Counted from the first letter of the stretch, positions 48,654 to 57,660 are shown. The stretch is DNA of 64,000 nucleotides from an uncultured Alphaproteobacteria bacterium (GCA_902602515.1 CACKRG010000002.1:179761-243760), one strand, 5' to 3'. The notes: generated from the sequence alone by a model not told the origin. Made by a program: numbers and translations.

Positions 48654-49733
48654 ATGCCTCTTAAAACAACTACAATAGGTGCTTATCCAAAACCGAAACA
48701 AACACCTATTCAAGATTGGTTTTTAGGGACAAAATCAGAAGAAGAGAGAAAAGCGTCAAAAGGATTATTATCAAATTGGTCACCTGGCGCATATGAAAAA
48801 GCATTAGAGTCTGCAGGTGCAGATGCTGAAAAATTATTTTTAGCAGCAATTAAAGAAGTTATAACTGATCAAGTAAATGCGGGTATTGATGTTCCAACAG
48901 ATGGAGAAGTCAGACGCGAGAGTTATGTATTATATCAATGCCGATTTTTAAATGGAGTAAGTTTTAAGGAAGTTACACATAAGTCAGTAAGACAAGGTGC
49001 GTTCGAAGCTGACCTTCCAACAATTGTTGCACCAATTTCAAGTAAAGAAATACGTATGCATTTAGACTGGAAGAGTGCACAACAATTTACAAAAAACCCA
49101 GTTAAAATTACGCTACCTGGACCAATGACAATTACAGATTCAATTGCCAACAATTACTATGATGACATGAAAAAACTTGGTTTTGATTTAGCATTAGCTC
49201 TCAATAAAGAAATTAAGGCACTTGTGGATGCAGGTTGTCAGTATATTCAAATTGATGAACCAGTATTTGCTAGAAAACCCGATGAAGCTCATTCATATGG
49301 TATGGAAAATTTAGAAAGAATGATGCATGGTATTCCTAAAGAAGTGCAACGCGTTTGCCATATTTGTTGTGGTTATCCTAACTCATTAGACTCAGAAGGG
49401 TATAAAAAGGCTGATCTAGATGCTTATGATAGAATTGCATCACTGGTAGATGATTCAACTATTGATGAAGTATCTTTAGAAGATTCACATAGGCATAATG
49501 ATTTAAATCTTTTAGAAAAATTTACTAAAACAAAAGTAATTTTTGGATTTATTGATATTGCAAAAAGTAGAATGGAGTCTGTTGAAGAAGTAAGAGTTCG
49601 TATCAAAGATTCACTTGAACATATTGATGAACACCGTTTAATAGCTGCACCAGATTGCGGTTTAGGTTTCTTTACACGAGAACAAGCAATTGAGAAAATG
49701 ACAATTTTAACTAAAGCGGCAAAATCAATTTAA
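48654..49733 (+). CDS. Core MetE-like methyltransferase
   Basis: A 359-aa protein equal to the C-terminal catalytic half of cobalamin-independent methionine synthase. The zinc site is visible: His236 and Cys238 (CHICCG), Glu276 (SLED) and Cys335 (PDCGLG); DEPVFARKPDE binds homocysteine in MetE. It lacks the N-terminal half that helps bind folate, so the methyl donor is unlikely to be the usual polyglutamate folate. It leads a run with an Fe-ADH and a SAM methyltransferase (gaps of 4 and 2 bp). Confidence 0.82.
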   Translation: MPLKTTTIGAYPKPKQTPIQDWFLGTKSEEERKASKGLLSNWSPGAYEKALESAGADAEKLFLAAIKEVITDQVNAGIDVPTDGEVRRESYVLYQCRFLNGVSFKEVTHKSVRQGAFEADLPTIVAPISSKEIRMHLDWKSAQQFTKNPVKITLPGPMTITDSIANNYYDDMKKLGFDLALALNKEIKALVDAGCQYIQIDEPVFARKPDEAHSYGMENLERMMHGIPKEVQRVCHICCGYPNSLDSEGYKKADLDAYDRIASLVDDSTIDEVSLEDSHRHNDLNLLEKFTKTKVIFGFIDIAKSRMESVEEVRVRIKDSLEHIDEHRLIAAPDCGLGFFTREQAIEKMTILTKAAKSI

Positions 49734-49737
49734 GGTA

Positions 49738-50850
49738 ATGTGGAATTATTTTAACCCTGTTGAAATTATCTTAGGAGAAAATAGATTTACAGAAGTACAT
49801 GATGCTCTTAAAAATAAGAACTACATCATAATCACTCATCCAGAGGAAATTTTTAAAAAATATAGCGATGAATTAAAATCTTCTTCAAATCCACCTTTAT
49901 CCATTATGACCGATGTTCAGCCTAATCCAGATTATAAGGATATTTTAGAACTACAAAATAAATTTTCTTCAATCAATGAATCGGTAGATTATATTTTAGC
50001 TATAGGTGGTGGCTCTGTTACAGACACAGCTAAAGCAATTGCTGCATTTAAAGATAAACAAGAATATCTAACAGATTTCGTTCGTAATAAGAAAAATCCA
50101 AGAGTCGAAAATCCAATCAAGATTATTGCAATACCTACAACTTCAGGAACATCAAGTGAGCTTACGTGTTGGGCCACAATATGGGATAAAGAAAAAAATA
50201 ATAAATTATCTTTGGCGCATAAATCTCTTTATGCAGAAAAAGCAATTATCGATCCATCTATTATGGTTGATAAACCTTTAGGCTTGACCATTTCAACAGG
50301 TTTAGATGCTCTCTCTCATTCAATGGAAAGTATTTGGAATATTAATGCAAACCCAGTTTCTGCTTCACATGCAATACAAGCATCAAAATTAGTATTAGAA
50401 AATTTACCACTTCTCGCTAAAGATTTAAGAAACATTGAATTACGTTCAAAAATTGCACTGGCATGCGTTCATGCTGGCTTAGCGTTTTCCAATACAAAAA
50501 CTGCTATTGCGCATAATCTATCATACCCCGTGACACTCAATTACGGTATTCAGCATGGTATTGCTTGTTCATTTACTTTACCCATGATTACTAAAAGTAT
50601 GGTTGGAATTGATAGTGTCGCTGAGGAGAGACTAAAATTAATTTTTAACGATAATCTAGAGAATGCTGCAAATCATCTGAGTGAATTTATGCGCTCTTTA
50701 GAGGTTCCTCTTAACTTAAATGAAATAAAAGTTCCTGTTCAAGAATGGAATAATATAGTAGATGATGCGTTTTTAGGGGAAAGAGGTAAAAACTTTATTG
50801 GCAATAAAGAAGCCTTCATCTCTTCTGCTAAATCAATGGGACTTTATTAG
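49738..50850 (+). CDS. Iron-containing alcohol dehydrogenase, phosphonate-associated type
   Basis: A group III metal alcohol dehydrogenase (370 aa). GGGS (90-93) binds the dinucleotide, TTSGTSSE is the conserved central motif, and the metal ligands are Asp190, His194, His259 and His273. It resembles the dehydrogenases associated with phosphonate gene clusters (PhpC-like), which interconvert phosphonoacetaldehyde and 2-hydroxyethylphosphonate. Here it could bring 2-hydroxyethylphosphonate into the PhnYA route; the exact substrate is inferred. Confidence 0.82.
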   Translation: MWNYFNPVEIILGENRFTEVHDALKNKNYIIITHPEEIFKKYSDELKSSSNPPLSIMTDVQPNPDYKDILELQNKFSSINESVDYILAIGGGSVTDTAKAIAAFKDKQEYLTDFVRNKKNPRVENPIKIIAIPTTSGTSSELTCWATIWDKEKNNKLSLAHKSLYAEKAIIDPSIMVDKPLGLTISTGLDALSHSMESIWNINANPVSASHAIQASKLVLENLPLLAKDLRNIELRSKIALACVHAGLAFSNTKTAIAHNLSYPVTLNYGIQHGIACSFTLPMITKSMVGIDSVAEERLKLIFNDNLENAANHLSEFMRSLEVPLNLNEIKVPVQEWNNIVDDAFLGERGKNFIGNKEAFISSAKSMGLY

Positions 50851-50852
50851 TA

Positions 50853-51959
50853 ATGAAAAAAAATTTTAGGTTTTATGATAACAGACAAAAATATTTATTA
50901 TTTGTCACAACAACAAATGAAAAAAATCAAATTGCCGATGCGATACGCCCTCACGTAAATAAAATTAAACCTCAAAAACCTGGCATAAAAATATTTGATG
51001 CTGGTATGGGTGATGGTTCCTTACTTATGAATGTTATGCGTCAGTGCCACGAGGCCAGGCCTAACGTACCTTTATTAGTTTGCACAAAAGAAATAAGCAT
51101 AGAAGATGTAAGATTAGGTTTAGAAAAATTACCCGATAGGTTTGTTGAGCATAAGAATACTGTTTTTGTCATTTCAAATCTACACTACGCAGAAGCCGCA
51201 AACCTAAAATCAAAAAATGAAGTTAAACAGAAAAAAATTAATTGGAATATTATTAAATTAAAAGGTGACACATCTCTTGAATTTGCTCAACAATTAAGAA
51301 AACAAAATGAATTTTTAGAAAAAAAATGGAATATAGAAATTAACAAAAAATCAGGTAACCACACTTATAAAGAACCTTCAGTCATGGTTATCTACCGCGA
51401 AGATCAAGAATTTAATGTTAATGAATTAATACCTACCAAAAAAAAATCAGATAATAAATTTGATCTTATTATTGCTTCACAGCCGTATCGTTCAAGAATT
51501 TCAGCAGAAAAGAAATCAAAATATGTCATCGAACCAATGATTCGAGCGTTAAAATCAAAAGGGAAATTATTAACTATTCATGCTTCAGGAAAAGATCCTG
51601 CTAATGAAATAATTCGCAAAATTTGGCCAAAAGAGGACCCATTTCCTTCTCTTGGAAATAATATCATTTCCTATCTTAAGAAAAATTTAAATAAAGATTT
51701 ATTAAGTAGATTATCTTTTGGAGAAAAAAGAATTATTAAGTGTAAATTGAGAGCTCTACCAACAGAAATCAGTGGAGGTATAGCGACATCATTAGTTTTT
51801 TCTGCTTGGAATGCCTCCATATATGTCAATCAAATGGATGACGAAAAAGTAATGAAGGTAGAAAAAACAAAAAATTACGAAAAAGTAGTCCAAAACATTG
51901 TTGCTAAAAATAAAGGTCTTTATTTTAACAATGAAATATTTGTAATCGAAAAAAAATAA
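50853..51959 (+). CDS. Unrecognised class I SAM-dependent methyltransferase
   Basis: A 368-aa protein whose N-terminal part has a SAM-binding motif I (IFDAGMGDGSLLMNVMRQ, about 45-60) and a later FDLIIASQPYR block like motif IV. Between them is a long Lys-rich insertion (about 125-190) that does not look like common methyltransferases. I do not recognise the family. It starts 2 bp after the Fe-ADH stop, so it is co-transcribed with that gene and the MetE-like gene; a phosphonate-related methyl acceptor is possible. Confidence 0.6.
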   Translation: MKKNFRFYDNRQKYLLFVTTTNEKNQIADAIRPHVNKIKPQKPGIKIFDAGMGDGSLLMNVMRQCHEARPNVPLLVCTKEISIEDVRLGLEKLPDRFVEHKNTVFVISNLHYAEAANLKSKNEVKQKKINWNIIKLKGDTSLEFAQQLRKQNEFLEKKWNIEINKKSGNHTYKEPSVMVIYREDQEFNVNELIPTKKKSDNKFDLIIASQPYRSRISAEKKSKYVIEPMIRALKSKGKLLTIHASGKDPANEIIRKIWPKEDPFPSLGNNIISYLKKNLNKDLLSRLSFGEKRIIKCKLRALPTEISGGIATSLVFSAWNASIYVNQMDDEKVMKVEKTKNYEKVVQNIVAKNKGLYFNNEIFVIEKK

Positions 51960-51962
51960 TTT

Positions 51963-52757
51963 TTATTTAAACCAATTAACTTCTGTTTTTAAAAAATCTT
52001 CAGTATGAATTACTATTCCATTTTTATTTAAAATTGCTACATTGTAATTTGGATCAGTATTAGCTAAACCAAGCCTATATTCAGATGAAAAATTTGGTAT
52101 TAGAGGTGACCATGTGCTCCTTGGCGAGGAAAAACTTATACCAAGATATGATCCGGAACTAGTAATATGCTGATGACCAAAAAAAATATGTTTAATATTT
52201 TTTTTACTAATCAATATTTCTTTAAATTCTTTTTTATGTTTTAATCCAATACCATCGCTTTCATCTCTAACCAGTGCCAATGGATTATGGTGCATAAATA
52301 TATAAATTTCTTTATTATCATCTGTGTTATTTAAAAGATCAATCAACCATTCTTGTCTTTTTAACGTATAATGACCAATGTGTGTTCCGTGCTCTAGAGT
52401 ATCTATAAAAATAAATCTATTATTCTTATAGTCATCGTAGTATTGGATAAATCCATTACTATCAGTTGGCACATGATTTAAAGTTTTTTTAAAATTTTCA
52501 CGATTGTCATGATTACCAGGTATTAGTTTTGGTTCAAGGTTTAGGGGTAGATTAAATTCTTTTATTATTTTTTTAAACAGATTGTAAGAATCTTCATCTC
52601 CAATGTCTGTTATATCACCAGTTATAGCAAACATATCTGCATCACGGTGATTTAAAACAATGTGTTCTAAAGCACATTTGAATCTTTCTACAGAGTTTAT
52701 GCCAAATAATTCATTTGTATGAATATGGGGGTCAGAGAGGTGAATAATTTTCATCAT
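51963..52757 (-). CDS. Calcineurin-like metallophosphoesterase (GpdQ/CpdA-type)
   Basis: A 264-aa class III phosphodiesterase. The dinuclear metal motifs are in order: Asp9 and His11 (DPHIH), Asp48 (TGDITD), GNHD (81-84), MHHN, and GHQH. The resemblance is to the cyclic-nucleotide/glycerophosphodiester phosphodiesterase branch. No signal peptide, so cytoplasmic. Sitting between two Ugp-like binding-protein clusters, it may hydrolyse an imported phosphodiester or phosphonate ester, but this is only inferred. Confidence 0.82.
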   Translation of the reverse strand: MMKIIHLSDPHIHTNELFGINSVERFKCALEHIVLNHRDADMFAITGDITDIGDEDSYNLFKKIIKEFNLPLNLEPKLIPGNHDNRENFKKTLNHVPTDSNGFIQYYDDYKNNRFIFIDTLEHGTHIGHYTLKRQEWLIDLLNNTDDNKEIYIFMHHNPLALVRDESDGIGLKHKKEFKEILISKKNIKHIFFGHQHITSSGSYLGISFSSPRSTWSPLIPNFSSEYRLGLANTDPNYNVAILNKNGIVIHTEDFLKTEVNWFK

Positions 52758-52898
52758 AAATATTTACTAAATATACATAAAAAAAAAATAATAAAAAAGA
52801 ATTAAAAAATTTAAAAATAAATTAGTTAAAATTTAACAAAATATTAATATTTATATCTTAACCAAAAAAATTTCATTAATAAAAACAGGAGATTTATA

Positions 52899-54173
52899 AT
52901 GAATATAATTAAATTACTTATTATCTCTTTAACCGTGGTAATAACATCATTAAGTGTAAGGGCTATTGACCTAGAATTTTATTTTCCAGTCGCTGTAGGT
53001 GGTGGAGCTGCTCAGGCAATTGAGAAATTTGCAGAAGATTACACAAAATTAAATCCAGATGTAAATGTGAAAGCTGTTTTCACAGGAAGTTATACAGATA
53101 CAGATACTAAATTTCTAACAGCATGTAAATCTGGAACAGCTCCTGCAACATCAGTTATGATTGCTGTTACAATTTTTAAATATATAGACGAAGAATGTGT
53201 AATGGCTTGGGACGATATATTAACTCAAGACGAAATTGATAATTGGATAGGTGGTTTTTATCCTGCTTTTATGGCTAATGGTCAAGTTGATGGTAAAACT
53301 TATGGGATTCCATTTCAAAGATCAACACCAGTACTCTATTACAATAAGGATGCTTTTAGAGCTGCGGGATTAGATCCTGAAAATCCACCTAAGACTTGGG
53401 ATGAACAGCTAGAAGTTGCAAAAAAATTAACAATCAAAGATTCTGATGGAAATGTAAGTCAATACGGAATAAGAATTCCATCTGCTGGTTTTCCATACTG
53501 GTTATTTAGTGCAATTGTTTATGGCAATGGTGGAAAAATTATGAACGATAATGGCACTGAAACATATATTAATTCACCAGAAGCCATTGAAGCATTAGAA
53601 AGACTTGTAGCTCTTAGTACTACTGAAGGGGTGATGAGACCAGGTATACTTGAATGGGGATCTACTCCACAGGCATTTTTTGAGGGTCAAACTGCAATGA
53701 TGTGGACTACTACTGGAAATCTTACAAACGTCAGAAATAATGCTCCGTTTGATTGGGGTGTAGCTTTCATTCCTGGTATTAAACAATTTGGAGCACCAGT
53801 TGGAGGAGGAAATTTTTATCTATCAATTGACACTACAGAAGAGGAACAGCAAGCAACAAAAGACTTTGTAAAATGGATAACAGAACCTAAACAGTCTGTT
53901 GCCTGGACAAAAGCCACTGGTTATGTTGCACCTAGAGCTGAGACTTGGGAGTCTGATGAAATGAAAGAATTTTTAAAAGAATTTCCATATCCAGCTGTTG
54001 CAAGAGATCAGTTGGAGTATGCAGGTCCAGAATTTTCGACCTACGAGCAACCTAAAACTGTTTCAATTTTTAATAGAGCGTTAGAAGCAGCAGTTGCTGG
54101 GGAAAAAGATCCTAAAACTGCTCTTTTAGAGGCGCATGCCGAAATTGATAAAATACTAAAAGATTACAGATAA
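52899..54173 (+). CDS. Ugp-like ABC substrate-binding protein (set 2)
   Basis: A family 1 binding protein (424 aa) with a signal peptide (1-22, ends VRA) and strong ACAGGAG ribosome site. IDLEFYFPVAVGGGAAQAIEKFAEDYTKLNPDV and AYIPG-like FIPGIKQFGAPVGGG blocks are UgpB-type, as in glycerol phosphate or phosphodiester binders. Two permease genes follow after a terminator; no ATPase follows, so it probably borrows the one at 43186-44319. Confidence 0.87.
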   Translation: MNIIKLLIISLTVVITSLSVRAIDLEFYFPVAVGGGAAQAIEKFAEDYTKLNPDVNVKAVFTGSYTDTDTKFLTACKSGTAPATSVMIAVTIFKYIDEECVMAWDDILTQDEIDNWIGGFYPAFMANGQVDGKTYGIPFQRSTPVLYYNKDAFRAAGLDPENPPKTWDEQLEVAKKLTIKDSDGNVSQYGIRIPSAGFPYWLFSAIVYGNGGKIMNDNGTETYINSPEAIEALERLVALSTTEGVMRPGILEWGSTPQAFFEGQTAMMWTTTGNLTNVRNNAPFDWGVAFIPGIKQFGAPVGGGNFYLSIDTTEEEQQATKDFVKWITEPKQSVAWTKATGYVAPRAETWESDEMKEFLKEFPYPAVARDQLEYAGPEFSTYEQPKTVSIFNRALEAAVAGEKDPKTALLEAHAEIDKILKDYR

Positions 54174-54185
54174 AGAAAAAATATC

Positions 54186-54220
54186 AAACGGCACTAGTTA
54201 ATAATAGTGCCGTTTTTTTT
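54186..54220 (+). terminator. Strong terminator hairpin abutting the permease start
   Basis: AAACGGCACTA (54186-54196) is perfectly complementary to TAGTGCCGTTT (54205-54215), giving an 11-bp stem, an 8-nt loop and a T-run to 54220. The next gene's ATG is at 54221, so the T-run occupies the place of its ribosome-binding site. This would sharply reduce transcription and translation of the permeases relative to the binding protein. Confidence 0.88.
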
Positions 54221-55099
54221 ATGATAACTAAAATTAAAAAACATATACCAGTAATTTTACTTTTATCGCCTGGATTCATATTATTATTAACTTTTGTTCA
54301 CATACCTGTTGTTAAAACAATTTATATGAGTTTTTTTTCTACTCCTAAAGGGAGAAAACCAAGTAAGTTTAAAGGTATTGAAAATTATGAACATATGTTT
54401 TCAGACCCCATTTTTTGGAAGGTTATGTCTAACAATATTGTTTATGCAATTTCTACAATCCCATCTTCAATAATTATTGCAATAATTATGGCGCAATGGG
54501 TAAACAGCAAGTTACCCGGTAGACCATTGCTTCGTTTTGCATATTTTTTACCTGTAGTTTTACCCTTAATAGCTGTTGGTAATATATGGCTCTTTTTTTT
54601 TCTTCCTGGTTTTGGATTAATTGATCAAGTTGGATCTTTATTTGGTTTCCAAAATACAAATATTTTAGGAAACCCTGATCAAGTTTTATGGGGTATTATT
54701 GCTGTAAGTATTTGGAAAGAGTCTGGTTTTTACATGATTTTTTTTCTAGCTGCTCTTCAAGGAATACCTAGGGAAATGAAAGAGGCAGCAATTATTGAAG
54801 GGGCTAATAGTTGGCAAATGTTTTACAAAATTACACTACCAATGATAACACCAACCTTATTATTTGTTTCAGTCAATGCAGTAATTACTGCCTTTACACG
54901 AATAGAACATTTATTCACTATGACTGGTGGAGGTCCAAATTACAACAGCGCTTTATTACTCTATTATATTTATGAGAATGGTTTTGAATTTTGGGATACA
55001 GCATACGCAATAACATTATCGGTTTTACTAATTATATTATTGTCAATAATAGGAATTGGTCAAATTTTTTTATTGGATAGAAAGGTCCATTACCAATAA
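54221..55099 (+). CDS. Ugp-like ABC transporter permease (UgpA-type, set 2)
   Basis: A 292-aa MalF/UgpA-type permease with six membrane segments and EAA loop EAAIIEGANSWQMFYKITLP. The start ATG comes right after the terminator T-run with no Shine-Dalgarno, so initiation may be weak or leaderless; no better in-frame start precedes the first membrane segment. It is followed by the UgpE-type gene after 2 bp. Confidence 0.87.
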   Translation: MITKIKKHIPVILLLSPGFILLLTFVHIPVVKTIYMSFFSTPKGRKPSKFKGIENYEHMFSDPIFWKVMSNNIVYAISTIPSSIIIAIIMAQWVNSKLPGRPLLRFAYFLPVVLPLIAVGNIWLFFFLPGFGLIDQVGSLFGFQNTNILGNPDQVLWGIIAVSIWKESGFYMIFFLAALQGIPREMKEAAIIEGANSWQMFYKITLPMITPTLLFVSVNAVITAFTRIEHLFTMTGGGPNYNSALLLYYIYENGFEFWDTAYAITLSVLLIILLSIIGIGQIFLLDRKVHYQ

Positions 55100-55101
55100 A
55101 A

Positions 55102-55911
55102 ATGTATTCATTCTATAAAAATATTAATATTATTGGTGCTTGGTTACTTGGATTTTTATGGTTACTACCGCTCTTATATGCAATCTGGGCTTCGATACAC
55201 CCAATAGAATATCAAGTTAAATTTGATTTGTTTGCCCCTCTGACCTTATACAATTTTGAAAATGCTTGGTCACAAGCTCCTTTTGCAAGATATATGTTCA
55301 ACACATTTATATACGTTACAATGACCACTTCATGCCAGTTTATCTTATGTTCTCTGACTGCATTTGCTTTTGCAAGATATGAGTTTCCTTTTAAAAACAT
55401 ACTTTTTGGATTAGTTTTAATTCAACTAATGATTAATCCAGAAATCATTCTTATCGAAAATTATAAAACAATTAAATTCTTAAATTTGATAGATACCATT
55501 CCTGCAATTAGCCTTCCCTACATTGCATCTGCTTTTGGAATTTTTGTTTTAAGACAAGCTTTCAAAACTGTTCCAAAAGAGCTAGATGATTCTGCGAGGA
55601 TTGATGGTGCTGGAGCATTACGAATTTTATGGCATGTTTACATACCATTATCTATACCTACTTTTTTAGCTTATGGACTTGTATCAATATCTTATCATTG
55701 GAATAATTATTTGTGGCCTTTAATAATAACTAACTCAGAGGAAACTAGAATTTTAAATGTTGGTTTAGCTATCTTTTCTATGGAGGAATCAGGTATCGAG
55801 TGGGCTACTATAAGCGCAGGGACATTAATGGTAACCGCACCACTAATAATTGCATTTATTATTTTTCAAAGACAGTTTGTAGAGAGTTTTGCAACTTCGG
55901 GTATAAAATAA
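55102..55911 (+). CDS. Ugp-like ABC transporter permease (UgpE-type, set 2)
   Basis: A 269-aa MalG/UgpE-type permease with six membrane segments and EAA loop DDSARIDGAGALRILWHVYIP. It pairs with the preceding UgpA-type permease. Unlike the set 1 UgpE protein, it has no long Cys-bearing periplasmic loop, so the two transporter sets likely take different substrates. It ends 11 bp from the convergent cupin gene. Confidence 0.88.
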   Translation: MYSFYKNINIIGAWLLGFLWLLPLLYAIWASIHPIEYQVKFDLFAPLTLYNFENAWSQAPFARYMFNTFIYVTMTTSCQFILCSLTAFAFARYEFPFKNILFGLVLIQLMINPEIILIENYKTIKFLNLIDTIPAISLPYIASAFGIFVLRQAFKTVPKELDDSARIDGAGALRILWHVYIPLSIPTFLAYGLVSISYHWNNYLWPLIITNSEETRILNVGLAIFSMEESGIEWATISAGTLMVTAPLIIAFIIFQRQFVESFATSGIK

Positions 55912-55922
55912 TCTATTACCAA

Positions 55923-56555
55923 TTAAATTCTAGTTTTAAAAAAGATATATTTGTCAAACTCTTCTTTTAAATCAATACTAACTCTTGCATGTACTTTACC
56001 TTGTTTTCCTTGAAAAGATTGTTTTTCTGTAACTGGAAACACCCCTTCATGCCAAATATTTGGATGAATATACAAACCTTTTGATCCGTCACAATAAAAT
56101 GCTTTAAAATGTTCTGGTTCAATGTCGTCTGTCGGTAAGGCTAAAGGACAAATAAATGGTTTATTTTCTTCAGGAAAGAAAAGCTGACCTCCATCAGGAT
56201 GATAATTTGCATGCCATAAAAAAATTTTTGTTGGATCTGAATATTTATCTTTTTGTAATTCTTGATCAGGATTATTGGAATAACCCAGTATATATTTTCC
56301 ATCTACTTCATAATCGCTTTTATGTTGAACAGCATTATTTTGCCCATAAAGCACGTCACCTTGCCACCAGGTATCAAAAGAACCTTCGGTAGTTCCACCT
56401 TCATTACCAGTTCCCTCTTCTATGTCACGCCATCCTTGTTTTGGCCAAGTAACAATTTCAATATCACTATTTTCAAAACTATCGATTAAATACCCATATC
56501 CTTTAAGATTTTCATTTGTTGCTTTAACTAAAGGTATTTCAATTTCTTTTGTCAT
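55923..56555 (-). CDS. AllA-like (ureidoglycolate lyase family) cupin of unknown role
   Basis: A 210-aa cupin-fold protein of the family annotated as ureidoglycolate lyase-like. Marks are PLVKATNENLKGYGYLID at the start, EGGTTEGSFDTWWQGDVLYG in the middle, WHANYHPDGGQLFF, and GLYIHPNIWHEGVFPV followed by VHARVSID. Several His residues could bind a metal. No allantoin genes are near; instead its start overlaps the end of phnW by 17 bp. That suggests a phosphonate-linked reaction, such as hydroxylation or product breakdown. The true reaction is unknown. Confidence 0.65.
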   Translation of the reverse strand: MTKEIEIPLVKATNENLKGYGYLIDSFENSDIEIVTWPKQGWRDIEEGTGNEGGTTEGSFDTWWQGDVLYGQNNAVQHKSDYEVDGKYILGYSNNPDQELQKDKYSDPTKIFLWHANYHPDGGQLFFPEENKPFICPLALPTDDIEPEHFKAFYCDGSKGLYIHPNIWHEGVFPVTEKQSFQGKQGKVHARVSIDLKEEFDKYIFFKTRI

Positions 56556-57660
56556 TATTTTGTAAATTTAATGTTAATCCCAATTCAGTAACGACTTCTT
56601 TTACAGCTTTTATAGTATCCATCATGTCTTGTTCATCTAAATTACCAATACACCCAATTCTAAAAGTTTCTGCCACTGTTAGTTTTCCTGGATAAATTAA
56701 AAAATCTTTTTCACTAAGAGCATTATAAAATTGCTCAAAGTTAAATTTAGGATCATTAGGGTGTTTAAAAGTAATAATAATCGGCGCTTGCAAATTATCA
56801 GGAAGTAGTTGCTCAAATCCCAACTCTTTCATTCCATTACAAATAATTTCACAATTTTTTTTATATCTTTTACCTCTTCCCTCAACACCGCCTTGTTCTT
56901 TATGTTCCTCAATCGCTTGATTGAATGCAGCCAATACGTGTGTAGGAGGTGTAAATCGCCATTGTTTATTTTTTTCCATTGCTTGCCATTGATCATATAA
57001 GTCTAGACTTAATGAGTGACTATTGCCTTTTGCATTTTCAATAACTTCATTTTTAACAAGAATGAAACCTACTCCTGGTACACCTTCTAAGCATTTGTTT
57101 GATGAAGCGGCTACAGCATCAAAAGTAATTGTTTTAGAACTTAAGGGTAATGCACCAAAGGCACTCATTGCATCGATGAATAACGATAAATTTTTCCCTT
57201 CAACCAATTTTGCAATGTCTTCAATAGGATTTAAAATACCCGATGTTGTTTCACAATATACAGCAAAGACGTGTGTTAAGTTGTTGCTATCAATTAACTC
57301 TTCAATTTTATTGATGTCATGTACTTCATGTTCAGCAACTTCATATTCAATAAAATCTCTCCCTAAATATGTGCACATTTTTTTCATTCTTTGTCCGTAA
57401 GCACCATTGATCAGAATCAGAATTTTAGAATCTTTTTGAGTAAGAGAGCTCACCATCGACTCTACAGCAAAAGTTCCACTTCCCTGCATTGGAACACATT
57501 GATATTTATCTTCACCATCTATTAATTTAACAAGGGAATCTCTAATTGATGCATTGAGATCAATAAATTTTGTATCTCTCGAACCCCAATCATGAAGCAT
57601 AGCCTCTTTTGTTGACATTGATGTCGTGAGAGGACCAGGGGTTAATAATTTTTTATCCAT
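56539..57660 (-). CDS. phnW: 2-aminoethylphosphonate-pyruvate transaminase
   Basis: A class V PLP aminotransferase (373 aa) converting 2-aminoethylphosphonate plus pyruvate to phosphonoacetaldehyde plus alanine. Typical PhnW features are TPGPLTTS near the start, RDWGSRD-like HDWGSRDTKF, MQGSGTFAVE (58-67), CETTSGILNP, Asp163 (FIDAMSAFG) and PLP Lys189 (SSNKCLEG). It supplies the substrate of phnY. It is transcribed divergently from phnZ and overlaps the cupin gene downstream. Confidence 0.95.
   Translation of the reverse strand: MDKKLLTPGPLTTSMSTKEAMLHDWGSRDTKFIDLNASIRDSLVKLIDGEDKYQCVPMQGSGTFAVESMVSSLTQKDSKILILINGAYGQRMKKMCTYLGRDFIEYEVAEHEVHDINKIEELIDSNNLTHVFAVYCETTSGILNPIEDIAKLVEGKNLSLFIDAMSAFGALPLSSKTITFDAVAASSNKCLEGVPGVGFILVKNEVIENAKGNSHSLSLDLYDQWQAMEKNKQWRFTPPTHVLAAFNQAIEEHKEQGGVEGRGKRYKKNCEIICNGMKELGFEQLLPDNLQAPIIITFKHPNDPKFNFEQFYNALSEKDFLIYPGKLTVAETFRIGCIGNLDEQDMMDTIKAVKEVVTELGLTLNLQNNDKRN

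Noticed and set aside
52758..52898. Possible regulatory repeat before the set 2 binding-protein gene.
   Set aside because: The stretch is nearly pure A/T with no repeat or hairpin that stands out; it probably holds only ordinary promoters.
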